Shown here in pieces: positions 8,405 to 20,234 of a stretch of 64,000 nucleotides of DNA (its first letter is position 1; each line of letters opens with the position of its first letter). The notes under the pieces were generated by a model. That model had not been told where the DNA came from, made no database searches, and saw only the letters and a list, made by a program, of their open reading frames with translations. The stretch comes from Vibrionales bacterium SWAT-3 (GTDB taxonomy: Bacteria > Pseudomonadota > Gammaproteobacteria > Enterobacterales > Vibrionaceae), in the NCBI GenBank assembly GCA_000169995.1, contig AAZW01000005.1, forward strand, positions 62,001 through 126,000. The letters run 5' to 3'. Made by a program: the position numbers and the translations under genes.

Positions 8405-10974
8405 CTAGAGTCTGTTTTGATCCCAGTATGATTTTTTGAAATGAACAAAAGCTTGATGCAACGACTCTTCTTTAATCGGTTTAACAATCACATAGTTGGC
8501 ACCTGCAGCCATAAAACTATCCCTTGTCGATTCTTGAGCATCTGCAGTACACGCATAAATCGGGGCTAATACACCGATTTCCTCTCGTATCTGTTGTGTC
8601 GTTTCAACGCCGCCAAGGTTAGGAAGTTGATTATCCATTAGAATGAGGTCATAAGTGGTTGCTTTTGCGAGCTCTATGGCCTCCAGACCATCTTTCGCCC
8701 AGGTCACCACCATGCCATATTTTTTACAAAAAGCCTGTGCGATGAAAGCCTTGGTGTGGTTATCTTCCACCAGCAACACCTTCAAAGAGCGATCGAATAG
8801 CGCCTCAGGTTCAATACCTGTTTGCTGCTTAACATCAATTAGCGGCTTAGAGTTCAGTTCAACTGGGATTTCGATGATGAATTCCGAGCCTTGAGCTTTA
8901 GCACTGCGAACCTGAATATCGCCTTCCAGCATGTCGACCAAGTTTTTAACAATGGTTAACCCTAACCCAGTCCCACCGTACTCACGTGTTGTCGTTTCTT
9001 CGGCTTGGACAAAGGGTTCAAAAACGGCATCAATTTTACTCCCATCAATACCAATGCCGGTGTCTTTCACGCGAACGATCAAGCTGGCTTTATTCGTATT
9101 GAAGATACTTTCAAGTTCGAAGCTAACGGAGATACCACCTTGATGCGTAAACTTTAGGGCGTTACTCAACAAATTAAACATAATTTGGTTCAAACGCACT
9201 TGGTCGGTATTGATTTCAATGTCATCAACAAGGTGATTAACGATAGAAAACGTGACCGATTTATCCTCACAAAGGGGGCGATAAATACTGTCTAGAGTGT
9301 TAATCAACTCCCCTAAGCGGAAGTCTTTCTTCTGAATATTAAACTGCCCCTGCTCGATCTTTGAAAAATCCAAGATATCGTTTAACACCGCTAGCAGGTG
9401 CTCCGCACTGTTACAAAGTACATCAACTTGCTCTCGGTTATCTTCACTGTGCACAGAACGCTTGAGCAGTTGAGAAACGCCTAATATACCGTTAAGTGGT
9501 GTACGAATTTCGTGGCTCATCTTTGCTAAGAAATCAGCACGAACGTTCGCAAGATGCTCTGCCTCTTCTCTGGCACGATCGGCTTGTCTCTCCGCTTCAA
9601 CCAACTTAGTTATGTCTTGTCCTTGTACTACGACGCCTGTGATGCCATGTTCAACCCGAATCGCCGACATATTCCAACGGAACACCTTTTCGCCAATCGG
9701 TACGTTAATGCCCGTCAACTTGGCCCCTTGAACCACCATTTGTATGTTTGGCAGCATGCGATGTTCGAACTCATGTGCGACGGCACCATAATTATCATCT
9801 TCATCAAACAGCGCCATACGCGCTGCTGGATTCATTTGGATCAAGTCTCCTTTTTCAGACCAAACTAAAATGGGAGAATGAGCAAAGTTAAACAGGTCTT
9901 GGAATTTTTGATTTTGTTCAGATAGACGTTCAAAGGTATCCTCAAGCGTACAGCCTATGTGATGAAACTCGAAAATATTAGAGCCATCAAATTTGTTGTA
10001 CTCTTCGCTATCACTGGCTGAGCGAGTGAAGTCCATGAGCTTATCAAGTTCAGCAGAAACTCTTCTCTGAATCCAAGAACGGGCAAAGAAAGACATGAAA
10101 ACGATCACAACAATGACAACGATGATCGCACGCTCATAGTTCTCTTCTAAGGCGATGAAGTTACTGTTCTTTTGAACCGCACGAATGATAAGAGGCGTTT
10201 CTACCGAGTTGATTTTAATCGTGGTGATGGTGACAAAATGACGAGGTAATTGCTCGTAGATTCTGTAATTGAGGATGTCTGTTATCGAGTAACTTTCATC
10301 ACCACTGAAGGTTGAAGTGACAGGCGTACCGTGCGCTTCAATCACGATATTTTCGCAGTTACTGCCCTGCTGGATAGACTCTGCGAGAGAAAAATTATTA
10401 TCAAGGACAATGGCAATATACAGCTGTCCGAGTACTTCGCCCGTTTTACTGTCAACAATCGGAGTACGACGAGCTAACAAGTGACGCTTACCTATGTCCG
10501 TCATCAGTTGAATAAAGTGCCAATTGCTACTGAACGAAACCTCTTCAGAAATATGCTTCAGGCTTTTGTCATCCAAGCCATAAAACTGACCGTTACCGTC
10601 CTCCCACGCTAAACCGTCATGAGTAGAGACAAAGCGAAGATCTGGCGCATGATCCGGTTCACGCTGGTCGACACCAAAGAAAAAGTAGCTAAGTACCTCT
10701 TCGTCATTGGTCTTAAAATACTCACGTAGCGTATCACTGTGCGAGCTACTATCCTGGTGAATTTGCAACACAGACAAACGGTAATCAAACATATTCTGGA
10801 TCAAGCTAGAGGTTTGCTTAACCGTTCTATTGGTCTCTTGTTTTACAATACTGCTACTGGTCTCGTAGTTATGAATAAGCACGCCAAGCGCCATCACCCC
10901 GATCACTAAAATAATGATACGTGTAATTAATTTGGCTAGGGTGTTCCTTGGAGTATTGGCGTAGCTTTTCTTCA

Positions 10975-10975
<1 letters not shown>
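8405..10975 (-). CDS. luxQ: Autoinducer-2 sensor hybrid kinase/phosphatase LuxQ
   Basis: 856 residues, the length expected for LuxQ. Order: transmembrane helix about 16-36; periplasmic domain that binds LuxP; second helix about 280-300; PAS-like region about 360-460; HisKA with [10 protein letters not shown] (His about 488); HATPase with DTGIGI and GTGLGL; receiver with LILMDNQLP (Asp about 781). Without AI-2 it phosphorylates LuxU and then LuxO; with AI-2 it acts as a phosphatase. Its ATG overlaps the luxP stop by one base (TAATG), so translation is probably coupled. LuxU and LuxO are not in the window, but two of their final targets (qrr genes) are. Confidence 0.95.
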
Positions 10976-12081
<1,106 letters not shown>

Positions 12082-12191
12082 TTATATGAGCTACTTTGGC
12101 TCATTTTTTAACCTAGCATGACACCACCTCTTTGGATGGCTGAAAGATATTATGTAGGACAACGAGGATAAATGATAGCGGCTAGAACTAA

Positions 12192-12208
12192 TTAGAATGA
12201 CATTCTAA
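12192..12208. promoter_or_regulatory. 17-bp palindrome upstream of luxPQ
   Basis: TTAGAATG A CATTCTAA, a perfect dyad around a single base, 123 bp upstream of the luxP start. No known regulator was assigned to it. It could be an operator for the luxPQ promoter. Confidence 0.45.
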
Positions 12209-12337
12209 ATGACTAATGTGTCAAATGAGATTAATGATTGGAAGATTAGAACATCAAGCGCGTAGATACACATCATTGATTTTATATTTTCAACCTAAAA
12301 ATCAGATATTTAATGAAATTGAGTGTCGGGCTTTCAC

Positions 12338-12358
12338 TTATTAAGATTTAATCAATAA
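12338..12358. promoter_or_regulatory. LuxR/HapR-type quorum-sensing regulator site (candidate)
   Basis: A 21-bp sequence starting TTATTAAGAT and ending AATCAATAA. It matches the Vibrio LuxR-family (HapR/LitR) consensus TTATTGATAA...TTATCAATAA at about 16 of 21 positions, with a complete right half-site. It sits about 270 bp upstream of luxP and just after the GIY-YIG gene stop, so it could act on luxPQ. Assignment is by eye. Confidence 0.4.
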
Positions 12359-12377
12359 CGACAATTTTAGGTATGAA

Positions 12378-12692
12378 TTATGAGACTTCGTTATATTGAA
12401 TACTGCCATCTTGCCACTCAATCATCAGTTTTAGTGATACCAAATTTTCTTTACGCAATTTGGGTAATTGTTTGATCGCGTATTCAGTTTTTAGTGCCTC
12501 ACTTTTTGACTGTACGTTCATGCTCCAAACTAGCTTTAGCGGCCCCTTACCTTTTAGGGCTTTAGCGCCTTTACCAGTTTGATGCTGTTCGAATCGGCGT
12601 TGTAGATTATTAGTGACACCACAATACAAAGCGTTATGACGATTGCGGATCAGGTACACGACCCAATCCGCCTTGTTCTCAGATTCAGACAT
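12378..12692 (-). CDS. GIY-YIG nuclease family protein (YhbQ-like)
   Basis: 104 residues forming a single GIY-YIG domain. The motif appears as VYLIRNRHNALYCGVTNNLQRRFEQH, and the conserved Arg and Glu regions follow. Stand-alone UvrC-like GIY-YIG proteins have an unclear role, although DNA-structure cleavage is reported for some. Its ATG follows the yceH stop directly (TAA ATG), which indicates a two-gene operon. Confidence 0.88.
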   Translation of the reverse strand: MSESENKADWVVYLIRNRHNALYCGVTNNLQRRFEQHQTGKGAKALKGKGPLKLVWSMNVQSKSEALKTEYAIKQLPKLRKENLVSLKLMIEWQDGSIQYNEVS

Positions 12693-13349
12693 TTACAGTA
12701 GAGATTCAACCAGAGCTTTCAACTCGGCTACTTCAGCTCTTAGACTTGCAACTTCAGACTCTAGCTCTTCCAGCTTCTCATTCGATGCTGACGGTGCTGT
12801 AACACCTGCAGATGCCGTCGCAAACGCTTCAACATCGACTTCACCACTCAGTAAATGCTGATAACGTGACTCACGCTTGCCAGCTTCACGAGGCAATTTA
12901 ACCACAAGAGCGCCAGCTTCACGTGTCGCTAGTTTCTCAAGTGTTGCTTCCACCTCTTTCACATCACTGAAGTTCGCCAAACGACCTGTTCGTGTGCGTA
13001 ATTCGCCCGGGGTCTGTGCACCACGCAATAACATGCAGCAGATGATAGCGCGTTCTTGTTCTGTAAATTGCAGGTCACCAAACTCGGTATTGCAGAAACG
13101 ATGCTGATACTTATTCACACGGCTATTGAAGCTGCTTTCGTCACTCACCATGCGACGGGCAATCAAACCGTCAACGGCATCTAATACTTCTGATTCAGAC
13201 AGCGAGAGAACAGGTTCACGGTTACTTTTCTGGTTACAAGCCGTAGTTAAGCTGTTTAATGTTAGCGGGTAGTGATCAGGAGTCGTGACTTCTTTCTCGA
13301 TCAAACAGCCAATGATTCTCGCTTCAATTGGGGAAAGTACTGTGTTCAT
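12693..13349 (-). CDS. yceH: YceH family protein (DUF480)
   Basis: 218 residues beginning [20 protein letters not shown], the typical YceH start. Two winged-helix-like domains are followed by a C-terminal coiled coil (about 190-218, [21 protein letters not shown]). Function is unproven; the fold suggests nucleic-acid or protein binding. It is joined to the GIY-YIG gene with no intergenic base. Confidence 0.9.
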   Translation of the reverse strand: MNTVLSPIEARIIGCLIEKEVTTPDHYPLTLNSLTTACNQKSNREPVLSLSESEVLDAVDGLIARRMVSDESSFNSRVNKYQHRFCNTEFGDLQFTEQERAIICCMLLRGAQTPGELRTRTGRLANFSDVKEVEATLEKLATREAGALVVKLPREAGKRESRYQHLLSGEVDVEAFATASAGVTAPSASNEKLEELESEVASLRAEVAELKALVESLL

Positions 13350-13405
13350 CGTTATTCCTTTTTATTATTTTGGTGATTTCGTCTCAGCGCCTATTTATGT
13401 AACGT

Positions 13406-13606
13406 TTAGTGCTCAGATAAAATTGGTACTCGCTTCTTTCTACCCTGCTCATCAATCATTATGATCTTAGAGCGGTTTAGCTCTATTTCCACGACTTCCA
13501 AATAAGTACGCTCTTTTACATACGCATCACGAAGCTTGTTTTGCTCTGCTGAAGATTCAGTCACTTTATCGCCCGAATCTTCGATTTCCAATTGTTGTTG
13601 ATTCAT
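13406..13606 (-). CDS. Small hypothetical protein
   Basis: A 66-residue acidic protein (MNQQQLEIEDSGDKV...) with no recognised domain. The frame is open further upstream (to 13705) and would add a cysteine-rich stretch, but those starts are TTG or lack a ribosome binding site, so 13606 is preferred with moderate certainty. Coding status rests on a plausible amino-acid composition and on fitting the gap between tmaR and yceH. Confidence 0.5.
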   Translation of the reverse strand: MNQQQLEIEDSGDKVTESSAEQNKLRDAYVKERTYLEVVEIELNRSKIIMIDEQGRKKRVPILSEH

Positions 13607-13801
13607 TTCACATTTCGTATCAATGCAGTATCTACATGGGATACTAACTTGATCGGTAAGATAAAAACAATCACACATCGGCGAGAGTGACGAATAATTA
13701 AACAACCTTACTTTTGCTTTGATCTAAAGACTGTTACATCATCAATTGATGTGCTTTAATCAGAACCAGACAACGTATTTGACGAATAGGAAAAGGAATC
13801 T

Positions 13802-14116
13802 ATGAGCAGCGTATTTGAAATTGTTAACCAAGCACGACGTAAGAACAAACTTAAGCGTGAACTTCTAGACAACGAAAAGAAAGTTCGTGACAACCGCAAG
13901 CGTGTTGACCTTCTTGATAACCTACTTGATTACATCAAGCCAGAGATGACTCACGACGAGATCCTAGGCATTATCAAAAACATGAAAGCTGACTACGAAG
14001 ACCGTGTTGATGACCACATCATTAAGAGCGCAGAGATTTCTAAAGCGCGTCGCGACATCAGCCGCCGTATCCGTGAACTAACTGAAGAAGACAAGCAAAT
14101 TCAAGGTAAGAAGTAA
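13802..14116 (+). CDS. tmaR: Pole-localizer protein TmaR (DUF496)
   Basis: 104 residues, very close to E. coli YeeX/TmaR by eye: FRRKNKLQRE-like start, [23 protein letters not shown] and [15 protein letters not shown]. It is an all-helical coiled-coil protein. In E. coli, TmaR clusters PTS Enzyme I at the cell pole and so affects sugar uptake. The ATG follows AAAAGGAAT, a good ribosome binding site. A clear terminator follows. Confidence 0.93.
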   Translation: MSSVFEIVNQARRKNKLKRELLDNEKKVRDNRKRVDLLDNLLDYIKPEMTHDEILGIIKNMKADYEDRVDDHIIKSAEISKARRDISRRIRELTEEDKQIQGKK

Positions 14117-14144
14117 TCTTATTAAATTGAATGAATTGTTAAGT

Positions 14145-14171
14145 AACCCACTTATTGTAGTGGGTTTTTTT
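14145..14171 (+). terminator. Rho-independent terminator of tmaR
   Basis: Stem AACCCAC / GTGGGTT with an 8-nt loop followed by a run of T. Confidence 0.85.
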
Positions 14172-14256
14172 GTACATAAATTCCAGTGTCTATACTTAAG
14201 CTTACGCATTTATTGAATCAAGTATCACTAGCCAACGTAAGCAATGGAGTCACCAT

Positions 14257-14883
14257 ATGTGCTCAACCATTCTGATTACCTTAGCGCTATCAAGCACTCA
14301 ACCCTATCCTGAAGAATTCGAAAGACTGTATACCGAAGAGACCGAAATCACTTACGATGATCTCGTGGTCGACGTTCATGGCTACAAGGTTCCGACTCGT
14401 TCGGCCTTTCGAGGCTGGATGCTACTTAATCACGCAGAGGACAAAGTAAGAGAGATTGGACAGCAACTCAAAGATGCTGGAATCACCCAAAGCATGCCTT
14501 TGCATCTGGTACTGCTACAAGGAACAGATTGGGCGATGAGTAACACTACCTTGTTTACTCTTCCGGAGAAGAAGAACGTGCCGAACATGATCAACACCTT
14601 GAAATACATTCAACAATACATTGAGCCTGAAATCGGTGTTGTTATACCTGTGTCCGGTGAACGAACCAAAATCTATAACCAACAAGCTGGCGGTGCACTG
14701 CGAAGCAAGCACTTAGAATTTTGCGCACTGGATTTAGTTCCAGCGAATAACATTACTCGCGAACAACTGCACGTAAAGCTCAAAAAGATTCATGCTGAAT
14801 ACGGGCAGAAAAATAACGTTGGTCTGGGTTTGTATTCTGGTGTTCGTTTCCATATTGATACTTGTGGCTTTAGGCAGTGGTAA
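14257..14883 (+). CDS. Peptidase M15-like protein, possible D,D-carboxypeptidase
   Basis: 208 residues. The C-terminal half resembles Peptidase_M15 proteins: SKHLEFCALDL provides a His-x(n)-Asp metal-binding segment, and GLYSGVRFHIDTCGFRQW carries the final His-x-Asp. These are zinc peptidases that trim D-Ala from peptidoglycan stem peptides. The hydrophobic N terminus (MCSTILITLALSS) could be a weak signal sequence. GGAG lies upstream of the ATG. Substrate is inferred from the family only. Confidence 0.65.
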   Translation: MCSTILITLALSSTQPYPEEFERLYTEETEITYDDLVVDVHGYKVPTRSAFRGWMLLNHAEDKVREIGQQLKDAGITQSMPLHLVLLQGTDWAMSNTTLFTLPEKKNVPNMINTLKYIQQYIEPEIGVVIPVSGERTKIYNQQAGGALRSKHLEFCALDLVPANNITREQLHVKLKKIHAEYGQKNNVGLGLYSGVRFHIDTCGFRQW

Positions 14884-14897
14884 AAAGACACCCAAAG

Positions 14898-14934
14898 GTC
14901 AAAAAGACACACAAATTACAGATGTCTTTTTGAC
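14898..14934. promoter_or_regulatory. Inverted repeat, candidate enhancer (UAS) for a sigma-54 promoter
   Basis: GTCAAAAAGACA - 13 nt - TGTCTTTTTGAC, a perfect 12-bp inverted repeat 32-68 bp upstream of the sigma-54 -24 element at 14966. A third related copy (GGTAAAAAGAC) ends at 14889. Each copy contains GT-N7-AC, the core reported for NorR sites, but other sigma-54 activators could equally use it. Confidence 0.55.
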
Positions 14935-14964
14935 TACAAAAGAGCAGCGCCTAAATTTAAACCT

Positions 14965-14980
14965 TGGCACACTAATTGCT
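14965..14980 (+). promoter_or_regulatory. Sigma-54 promoter of the 78-aa membrane protein gene
   Basis: TTGGCACACTAATTGCT has the invariant GG (14966-14967) and GC (14978-14979) separated by exactly 10 nt, and is close to the TGGCAC-N5-TTGCW consensus. The predicted transcription start is near 14991, and the next ATG is at 15025. Confidence 0.75.
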
Positions 14981-15024
14981 ATTAGTTAAGTATCAAAACA
15001 ACTATTAGCAACTAGGAATTCAAT

Positions 15025-15261
15025 ATGAAGACGATGACTCAACGCTTTCAAACTCTACTTTCTGTATCTAACTTCAGCCTAGCAATCACCACCTTGCTTA
15101 TGCTACTCAGCATAATTATCGCTTACCCAATGGCGGACCATTTCTCATTACCGGTTCAGATCGTTGCGCATATCAGCACTATCATTGTGGCGGCTTTCGT
15201 CAAAATCAGTTATGTCGGTCGATGCCTTGCGCAATACAACCTTGGAATGGAAGTGCGTTAA
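15025..15261 (+). CDS. Small inner-membrane protein, unknown function
   Basis: 78 residues with two predicted transmembrane helices (about 17-34 and 43-61) and a short basic C-terminal tail. TAGGAA precedes the ATG. No family was recognised. The gene is monocistronic, with a sigma-54 promoter and an inverted-repeat enhancer directly upstream and a strong terminator downstream. This argues for a conditionally induced small membrane protein, perhaps in the same regulon as hcp if the enhancer repeats are NorR sites (inference). Confidence 0.65.
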   Translation: MKTMTQRFQTLLSVSNFSLAITTLLMLLSIIIAYPMADHFSLPVQIVAHISTIIVAAFVKISYVGRCLAQYNLGMEVR

Positions 15262-15279
15262 CAAGCTTGTTCCAACTAT

Positions 15280-15315
15280 GGTTTAAAGCTCAACTGTCTT
15301 GTTGAGCTTTAAACC
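15280..15315. terminator. Bidirectional terminator
   Basis: Perfect 15-bp stem (GGTTTAAAGCTCAAC / GTTGAGCTTTAAACC) with a 6-nt loop, between the convergent small membrane protein and hybrid kinase genes. The U tracts are short. Confidence 0.75.
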
Positions 15316-15324
15316 AGGTATCAG

Positions 15325-17949
15325 TTAGACAATATCAAGGCTGCTAAACAGGTCGTAGAGTTGGTGAGATTTGTAAGGCTTAGGTAAATACGCATTCATG
15401 CCTGCATCAAAGCAATCTTTGATGTCTTCTTCTAACACACTTGCAGTTAAAGCAATAATGGGCAGTGGTGTCGTTTGTTGCTCGTTCTCCCACTGCCGGA
15501 TTGCTCTGGTCACAGTTATCCCATCCATGACTGGCATCATGCAATCCATCAACACGGCGTCAAACTGCGCGCCCTGAGTAATAACATCAACCGCCTCTTG
15601 TCCATTACTAGCAATTAGATACTCGTAGCCTGCTTGTTCAAGAAAGAAGCTCGCTATCTTCTGATTCATCAAGTTATCTTCAACAATCAAGATACGTCGA
15701 TTCAGAGGACGCACTTCTTCTTTTTCTGATTTGGCTTCGGGTACTGGCTCTTCATTCGCATCAAGTGACAATAGACTATTCAAGAAACGCCGTCCCAAGA
15801 ATGGCAGTGTATGAGTTGAATGAACGGACTCTGTAATCAGATTGGTTTTGAATAAGTGGTGCTGACAAACAATCACACGGTCTAACGGGTACTGTTCTTT
15901 CAACGCCGCTAAATCACTCTGCAGTGAGTGATGTAAGGTATGGCAATACAGAACAAAGTCGCTCTCTTTGATCTCTTCGTCTAGCGACGATATCGACCCC
16001 ACCACCTTAGGTTTTATATTGAGGCGCTCACACTCTTTGGCCAATTGGTCGATATAGTTAAAAGAGTTGGAAATGATCGTTGCACGATTTAAATTTTCGA
16101 AGCTTTGAACTTGCGTCTCTACCACATCGACATACAGACAAAACGTAAAGGTAGAGCCTTCACCTTTTACTGAACGGGCAGTGATGTATCCACCCATTAA
16201 ATCGACAAGCTGCCTACAGATTGCTAACCCAAGCCCTGTGCCACCAAACTGACGCGTGATACTGCCATCCTCTTGAGTAAAGGGCTCAAAGATGGACTCT
16301 AGTTTCTCTGGTTCAATACCAATGCCCGTATCCGAAACACTGCACTCGAGTTTACCTCTACCCATCGACATTGGCGTATAGGCGATGTCCGTTGTGATGG
16401 TACCGTTAGAGGTGAACTTGATGGCATTCGACAATAAATTCGTCAGCACTTGCCTAACACGGTACTCATCGAAGAACAGTTGCGGTGGTGTTTGAGAATC
16501 AATGTTTACATCGAGCTCAATGTCTTTACTGATCGCCTTAGATAAAATCACGCTCACAGAGTCATAAACGGCTTCGCGTAAGTCAGCATTATGTGGAGAG
16601 AGCATGAGGTTACCCGACTCAATCTTAGACAAGTCGAGAATGTCATTCAGCAGCACCAGTAATGAGTGCGATGACGACTCAATATCCCCAAGCACCTCTT
16701 GTTGGTTGGGACTCAGTTTGCTCTGAGACAGGATCTCCGCCATGCCAATAATCCCATTTAGTGGTGTGCGAATTTCATGGGACATATTGGCGAGAAACGC
16801 ACTTTTCGCTTTATTCGCTGAAACCGCATCTTCTTTGGCTTCAACCAATTCTTGATTGTGCTGATAGTTACGTTCCATTACTCGATTTAACGTATCGGTA
16901 AACTCAACCAGCTCATCGTTGCCATCAATTTTGATCATCTTGGGCTTACCATCGCTATCAGCGCACTCAGATACCCCTTTTAAGATAAGTGATAGGTTTC
17001 GATTTAAGTGTATCGAAGTCATGGCACCCAGCCACAACAACACGCCGGACACAACGAGAATCAGAAGGGAGATAACCAATGTTTGCCGCTTCTGTAGTGC
17101 GATGTTGTTTGTTAGCTCAAACTGCAACTGCTTCGTATAACTGCTGATCGCTTTGGAAATTGCTCGCTTTTTGATTTCCAAACTTTTGAGGTGTTCGTAT
17201 ATTTCAGGTGATGAAAAGTCGCCTTTGAGGATTCGAGATATAAATTTGTCTTGAAAATCATCTTTGGCGACCGCGTTTAGCAGTTGCCTAATTTCAGGTG
17301 AACGAGTATCAGAGCGGAAAAATGTATCAAGCAGCTGTTGCTGCCTCTCTAGAGCGCCCACATAGCTCAATAAGTATTGATTTTTTAGCTCGGGCGAGCG
17401 ATACAAACTGTAGCTTAACCACGCCTCTCGTTGAGTCCAAAACACGTAGTTAGAGAGGTGGATAAACATGGCTTCAGTTTGATCTATGTTTCCATCGACT
17501 AAAGCGATGTGAAATTCAGATAGCTCCATCAACACATCTTTCAACAAACGAAAAGCGCGCTCAGTCAATTGCTTATTTTCCACGTTTTCCGGTGAGCTCG
17601 CCAAACTCATCAGCACCGTTTTCAACTCCATCAACTGAGATTCAATACTCCAATGGGAGTCAGACTGTTGTAGTTTTATTCCATACTGATTAAGCCGACC
17701 CAACTCGGATTGCAGCGTTAAAAGTAACTGACCTTTATCAGGAGAGTCATTAGACAGCACCAACCATCGATAAGCATCACTTGAAATCGTATTAAAAGAT
17801 TGAAGAGCTTCAACCTTAATGCGTGTGGTCTCAAGGTTATTCATCTTCTTGTCATTCTTTAACACTTGATTCACTGTAAACCCAAACATGATGAGTACAG
17901 AAATGGTGGAAAGAAAAATAAGACGCCATCTAATTGACATGTTTATCAT
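15325..17949 (-). CDS. Hybrid sensor histidine kinase
   Basis: 874 residues. Order: transmembrane helix about 10-27; long helical periplasmic region; second helix about 293-313; linker; HisKA with [11 protein letters not shown] (His about 391); HATPase with DTGIGI and GTGLGLAI; a degenerate receiver-like region about 620-720; full receiver with [13 protein letters not shown] (Asp about 802). No Hpt domain is present, so phosphotransfer needs a separate partner. The periplasmic region is helical, like TorS-type sensors, but there is no tor operon next to it. The start at 17949 is preferred because AAGGGAG lies at a workable distance. Signal and output are unknown. Confidence 0.88.
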   Translation of the reverse strand: MINMSIRWRLIFLSTISVLIMFGFTVNQVLKNDKKMNNLETTRIKVEALQSFNTISSDAYRWLVLSNDSPDKGQLLLTLQSELGRLNQYGIKLQQSDSHWSIESQLMELKTVLMSLASSPENVENKQLTERAFRLLKDVLMELSEFHIALVDGNIDQTEAMFIHLSNYVFWTQREAWLSYSLYRSPELKNQYLLSYVGALERQQQLLDTFFRSDTRSPEIRQLLNAVAKDDFQDKFISRILKGDFSSPEIYEHLKSLEIKKRAISKAISSYTKQLQFELTNNIALQKRQTLVISLLILVVSGVLLWLGAMTSIHLNRNLSLILKGVSECADSDGKPKMIKIDGNDELVEFTDTLNRVMERNYQHNQELVEAKEDAVSANKAKSAFLANMSHEIRTPLNGIIGMAEILSQSKLSPNQQEVLGDIESSSHSLLVLLNDILDLSKIESGNLMLSPHNADLREAVYDSVSVILSKAISKDIELDVNIDSQTPPQLFFDEYRVRQVLTNLLSNAIKFTSNGTITTDIAYTPMSMGRGKLECSVSDTGIGIEPEKLESIFEPFTQEDGSITRQFGGTGLGLAICRQLVDLMGGYITARSVKGEGSTFTFCLYVDVVETQVQSFENLNRATIISNSFNYIDQLAKECERLNIKPKVVGSISSLDEEIKESDFVLYCHTLHHSLQSDLAALKEQYPLDRVIVCQHHLFKTNLITESVHSTHTLPFLGRRFLNSLLSLDANEEPVPEAKSEKEEVRPLNRRILIVEDNLMNQKIASFFLEQAGYEYLIASNGQEAVDVITQGAQFDAVLMDCMMPVMDGITVTRAIRQWENEQQTTPLPIIALTASVLEEDIKDCFDAGMNAYLPKPYKSHQLYDLFSSLDIV

Positions 17950-18738
17950 TTTTATAACTACTCCCTTCCCGAAAGTAATTTTAACTAGCCCAGTTTAAGA
18001 ATAGGACATTAACAGAAGGTTATTGATCAAATTGGATATGGACAAACGATACTCTGAGCCCAAAATACGCAATAACATTGAACACAGTGAACAATAGACG
18101 TTTGAATGGAAGAAATGTGAAAAGAGCTAAAACCAGCTAAATCGAGTTATTATCACTCGCATAACAAGTCCAAGAAACTGGGCAGTCCACATCAAAAGTC
18201 AGTCAGTAGCCGCCCAAGAGACCAACGAACTCAAAAATTCCGTTAAATTTGTGAGATCCAATCGTTTGCGTTCTGCGTTTTTTTCACTCAATCATGTCTT
18301 ATTCAAAAGTCGAACAACAAAAACGGCGAATTAGCTCATCTATTGTTTACCAATCACGTGTAAGTTAAGCCCTTAATCACACTTTTAATGTTAACTATGA
18401 CCTTCATTACATATGATATTTTGATTTGAGTGTTTTTTAGGGAAAATTAAGTGCTACAGATTATTAAAGTCAATAGCCATTCCATACGCGAAAAACTTGA
18501 TTTATGGCTAATATCACGCCAGTTGATAGAGAATTTATCTGCATTTATTTTTCCTAGCAGAATAACCAGTCGTACCTTACAATCCTGCCACATAAAAATT
18601 ACAAGTTACAAACAACGCATATCAAGCATATTTAAGTGGCATTAAAGACCACCGCCTGATAGCTCAACCCCTATGCTGATTGGCTTCCCTACAACTGCCA
18701 TGACTGCAGAAACTTAACGTGAAAGGTCCCGAGTAAAG
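17950..18738. other. Long intergenic region with no supported gene
   Basis: About 790 bp between the divergent hybrid kinase and GAPDH genes. Both promoters must lie here. A 64-codon ORF at 18451-18645 has no ribosome binding site or protein-like composition and is not accepted. No RNA gene or repeat was recognised. Confidence 0.5.
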
Positions 18739-20175
18739 ATGAGTCCCGAAAAGCACCTCCTAGACTGGCAAACTAGTCAAACTATTGCTGAATCCATCGC
18801 TCCAACTTTAGGTCAGTTATACCGTCAAAAAGGCGTAGAAGTTATCCTCTTCGGTAAGACCTTAGTTAACGCAACAACGATCGACATCATCAAAGCTCAC
18901 CGCATCGCAAAACGCTACACAGGTTCACCGCTAACCGCAGAACAAACTCAACCCATTATCCAACACCTTCTATCAATGCGCTTGTCACCTTGCCGCGTGG
19001 ATGTTGGTCGTCTAGCATCTCAGTACTGGGAAAACCACGAAGATCTCAGCGCGATGGATGATTTCCTTCAAACGGCTCTAATGGGTTCATTAGAAGGCGA
19101 AGCGATGTCTACGCCACGCGACGTTGTGTTATACGGCTTCGGTCGTATCGGTCGTCTACTCACTCGTATTCTTGTAGAGAAAAGCGGTCCTGGTTACCCA
19201 CTTCGTTTACGTGCAATCGTGGTTCGTGGCGGTAAAGATGGTGATTTAGAGAAACGCGCAAGCCTGCTACGTCGTGACTCAGTTCATGGCCAGTTCAACG
19301 GCAGCATCGTGGTAGACCAAGAGCGTAAAGCGATCATTGTTAACGGTAACTTCATCCAAGTTATCTACGCAAACAAGCCTGAAGACGTGGATTACACCGC
19401 TTACGGCATTGATAACGCACTGGTTGTTGATAACACAGGTGTGTGGCGTGACGCGGAAGGCCTAAGCCAACATGTAGCGTGTAACGGTGCAAGCAAAGTA
19501 CTGCTTACTGCACCTGGCAAAGGCGACATTAAAAACGTTGTGTTTGGTGTGAATGAAGATGTGATTCAACCTGAAGACACGATCATTTCTGCAGCAAGCT
19601 GTACAACGAATGCGATTACACCTGTGCTGAAAGCCGTTCACGATAAGTTTGGTGTTCTATCTGGGCACATTGAAACAGTTCACTCATTCACCAATGACCA
19701 AAACCTGATTGATAACTTCCACTCAGGTGATCGTCGTGGTCGTGCTGCTTCATTGAACATGGTACTGACATCAACTGGTGCTGCAAAAGCAGTATCAAAA
19801 GCAATGCCAGAGATGGAAGGTAAGCTAACAGGTAATGCGATTCGTGTCCCTACGCCGAATGTTTCAATGGCAGTAGCAAACCTAAATCTTGAGAAAGGTA
19901 CCAACAAAGACGAGCTAAACGCGTACCTACGCGAAATGGCGCTGTCTTCTGCCCTATCCGCTCAAATTGATTACACCGATTCAACTGAGATTGTATCTAC
20001 TGACTTGGTTGGCTCTCGCCATCCTGGCGTCGTTGACGGTGTTGCAACTATCGCGCAAGACAACCGCGCTGTTCTTTACATCTGGTACGACAACGAGTTT
20101 GGCTACAGCTGCCAAGTTGTTCACTGTATGGAACAGATGATGGGTGTTCGCTACAAGACTTACCCAGCGGTTTAA
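18739..20175 (+). CDS. Glyceraldehyde-3-phosphate dehydrogenase, long form with N-terminal extension
   Basis: 478 residues, against about 335 for ordinary GAPDH. Residues about 1-130 are an extra helical domain. The Rossmann domain begins at VVLYGFGRIGRLLTR, and the catalytic cysteine is in SAASCTTNAITP. The C terminus has WYDNEFGYSCQVV. It oxidises glyceraldehyde 3-phosphate to 1,3-bisphosphoglycerate with NAD(P). Long forms of this kind occur in Vibrio beside the usual gapA and may work in gluconeogenesis or with a different cofactor, which is not readable here. The gene is single, with its own terminator. Confidence 0.9.
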   Translation: MSPEKHLLDWQTSQTIAESIAPTLGQLYRQKGVEVILFGKTLVNATTIDIIKAHRIAKRYTGSPLTAEQTQPIIQHLLSMRLSPCRVDVGRLASQYWENHEDLSAMDDFLQTALMGSLEGEAMSTPRDVVLYGFGRIGRLLTRILVEKSGPGYPLRLRAIVVRGGKDGDLEKRASLLRRDSVHGQFNGSIVVDQERKAIIVNGNFIQVIYANKPEDVDYTAYGIDNALVVDNTGVWRDAEGLSQHVACNGASKVLLTAPGKGDIKNVVFGVNEDVIQPEDTIISAASCTTNAITPVLKAVHDKFGVLSGHIETVHSFTNDQNLIDNFHSGDRRGRAASLNMVLTSTGAAKAVSKAMPEMEGKLTGNAIRVPTPNVSMAVANLNLEKGTNKDELNAYLREMALSSALSAQIDYTDSTEIVSTDLVGSRHPGVVDGVATIAQDNRAVLYIWYDNEFGYSCQVVHCMEQMMGVRYKTYPAV

Positions 20176-20234
20176 ACAACCTCGTTCTTGTAACTAACTC
20201 AGCGCAACAAGCTCCACAACATAATAACTATATC

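Noticed and set aside
14792..14989. 65-codon ORF overlapping the end of the M15-like peptidase gene
   Set aside because: It overlaps the peptidase in another frame and covers the sigma-54 promoter region; not protein-like beyond a short hydrophobic stretch.
15325..17949. Naming the hybrid kinase TorS or ArcB
   Set aside because: The helical periplasmic region recalls TorS but there is no tor operon, and the Hpt domain that both of those carry is absent.
18451..18645. 64-codon ORF in the gap before the GAPDH gene
   Set aside because: No ribosome binding site, Ser/Ile-rich random-looking composition, and no relation to neighbours.
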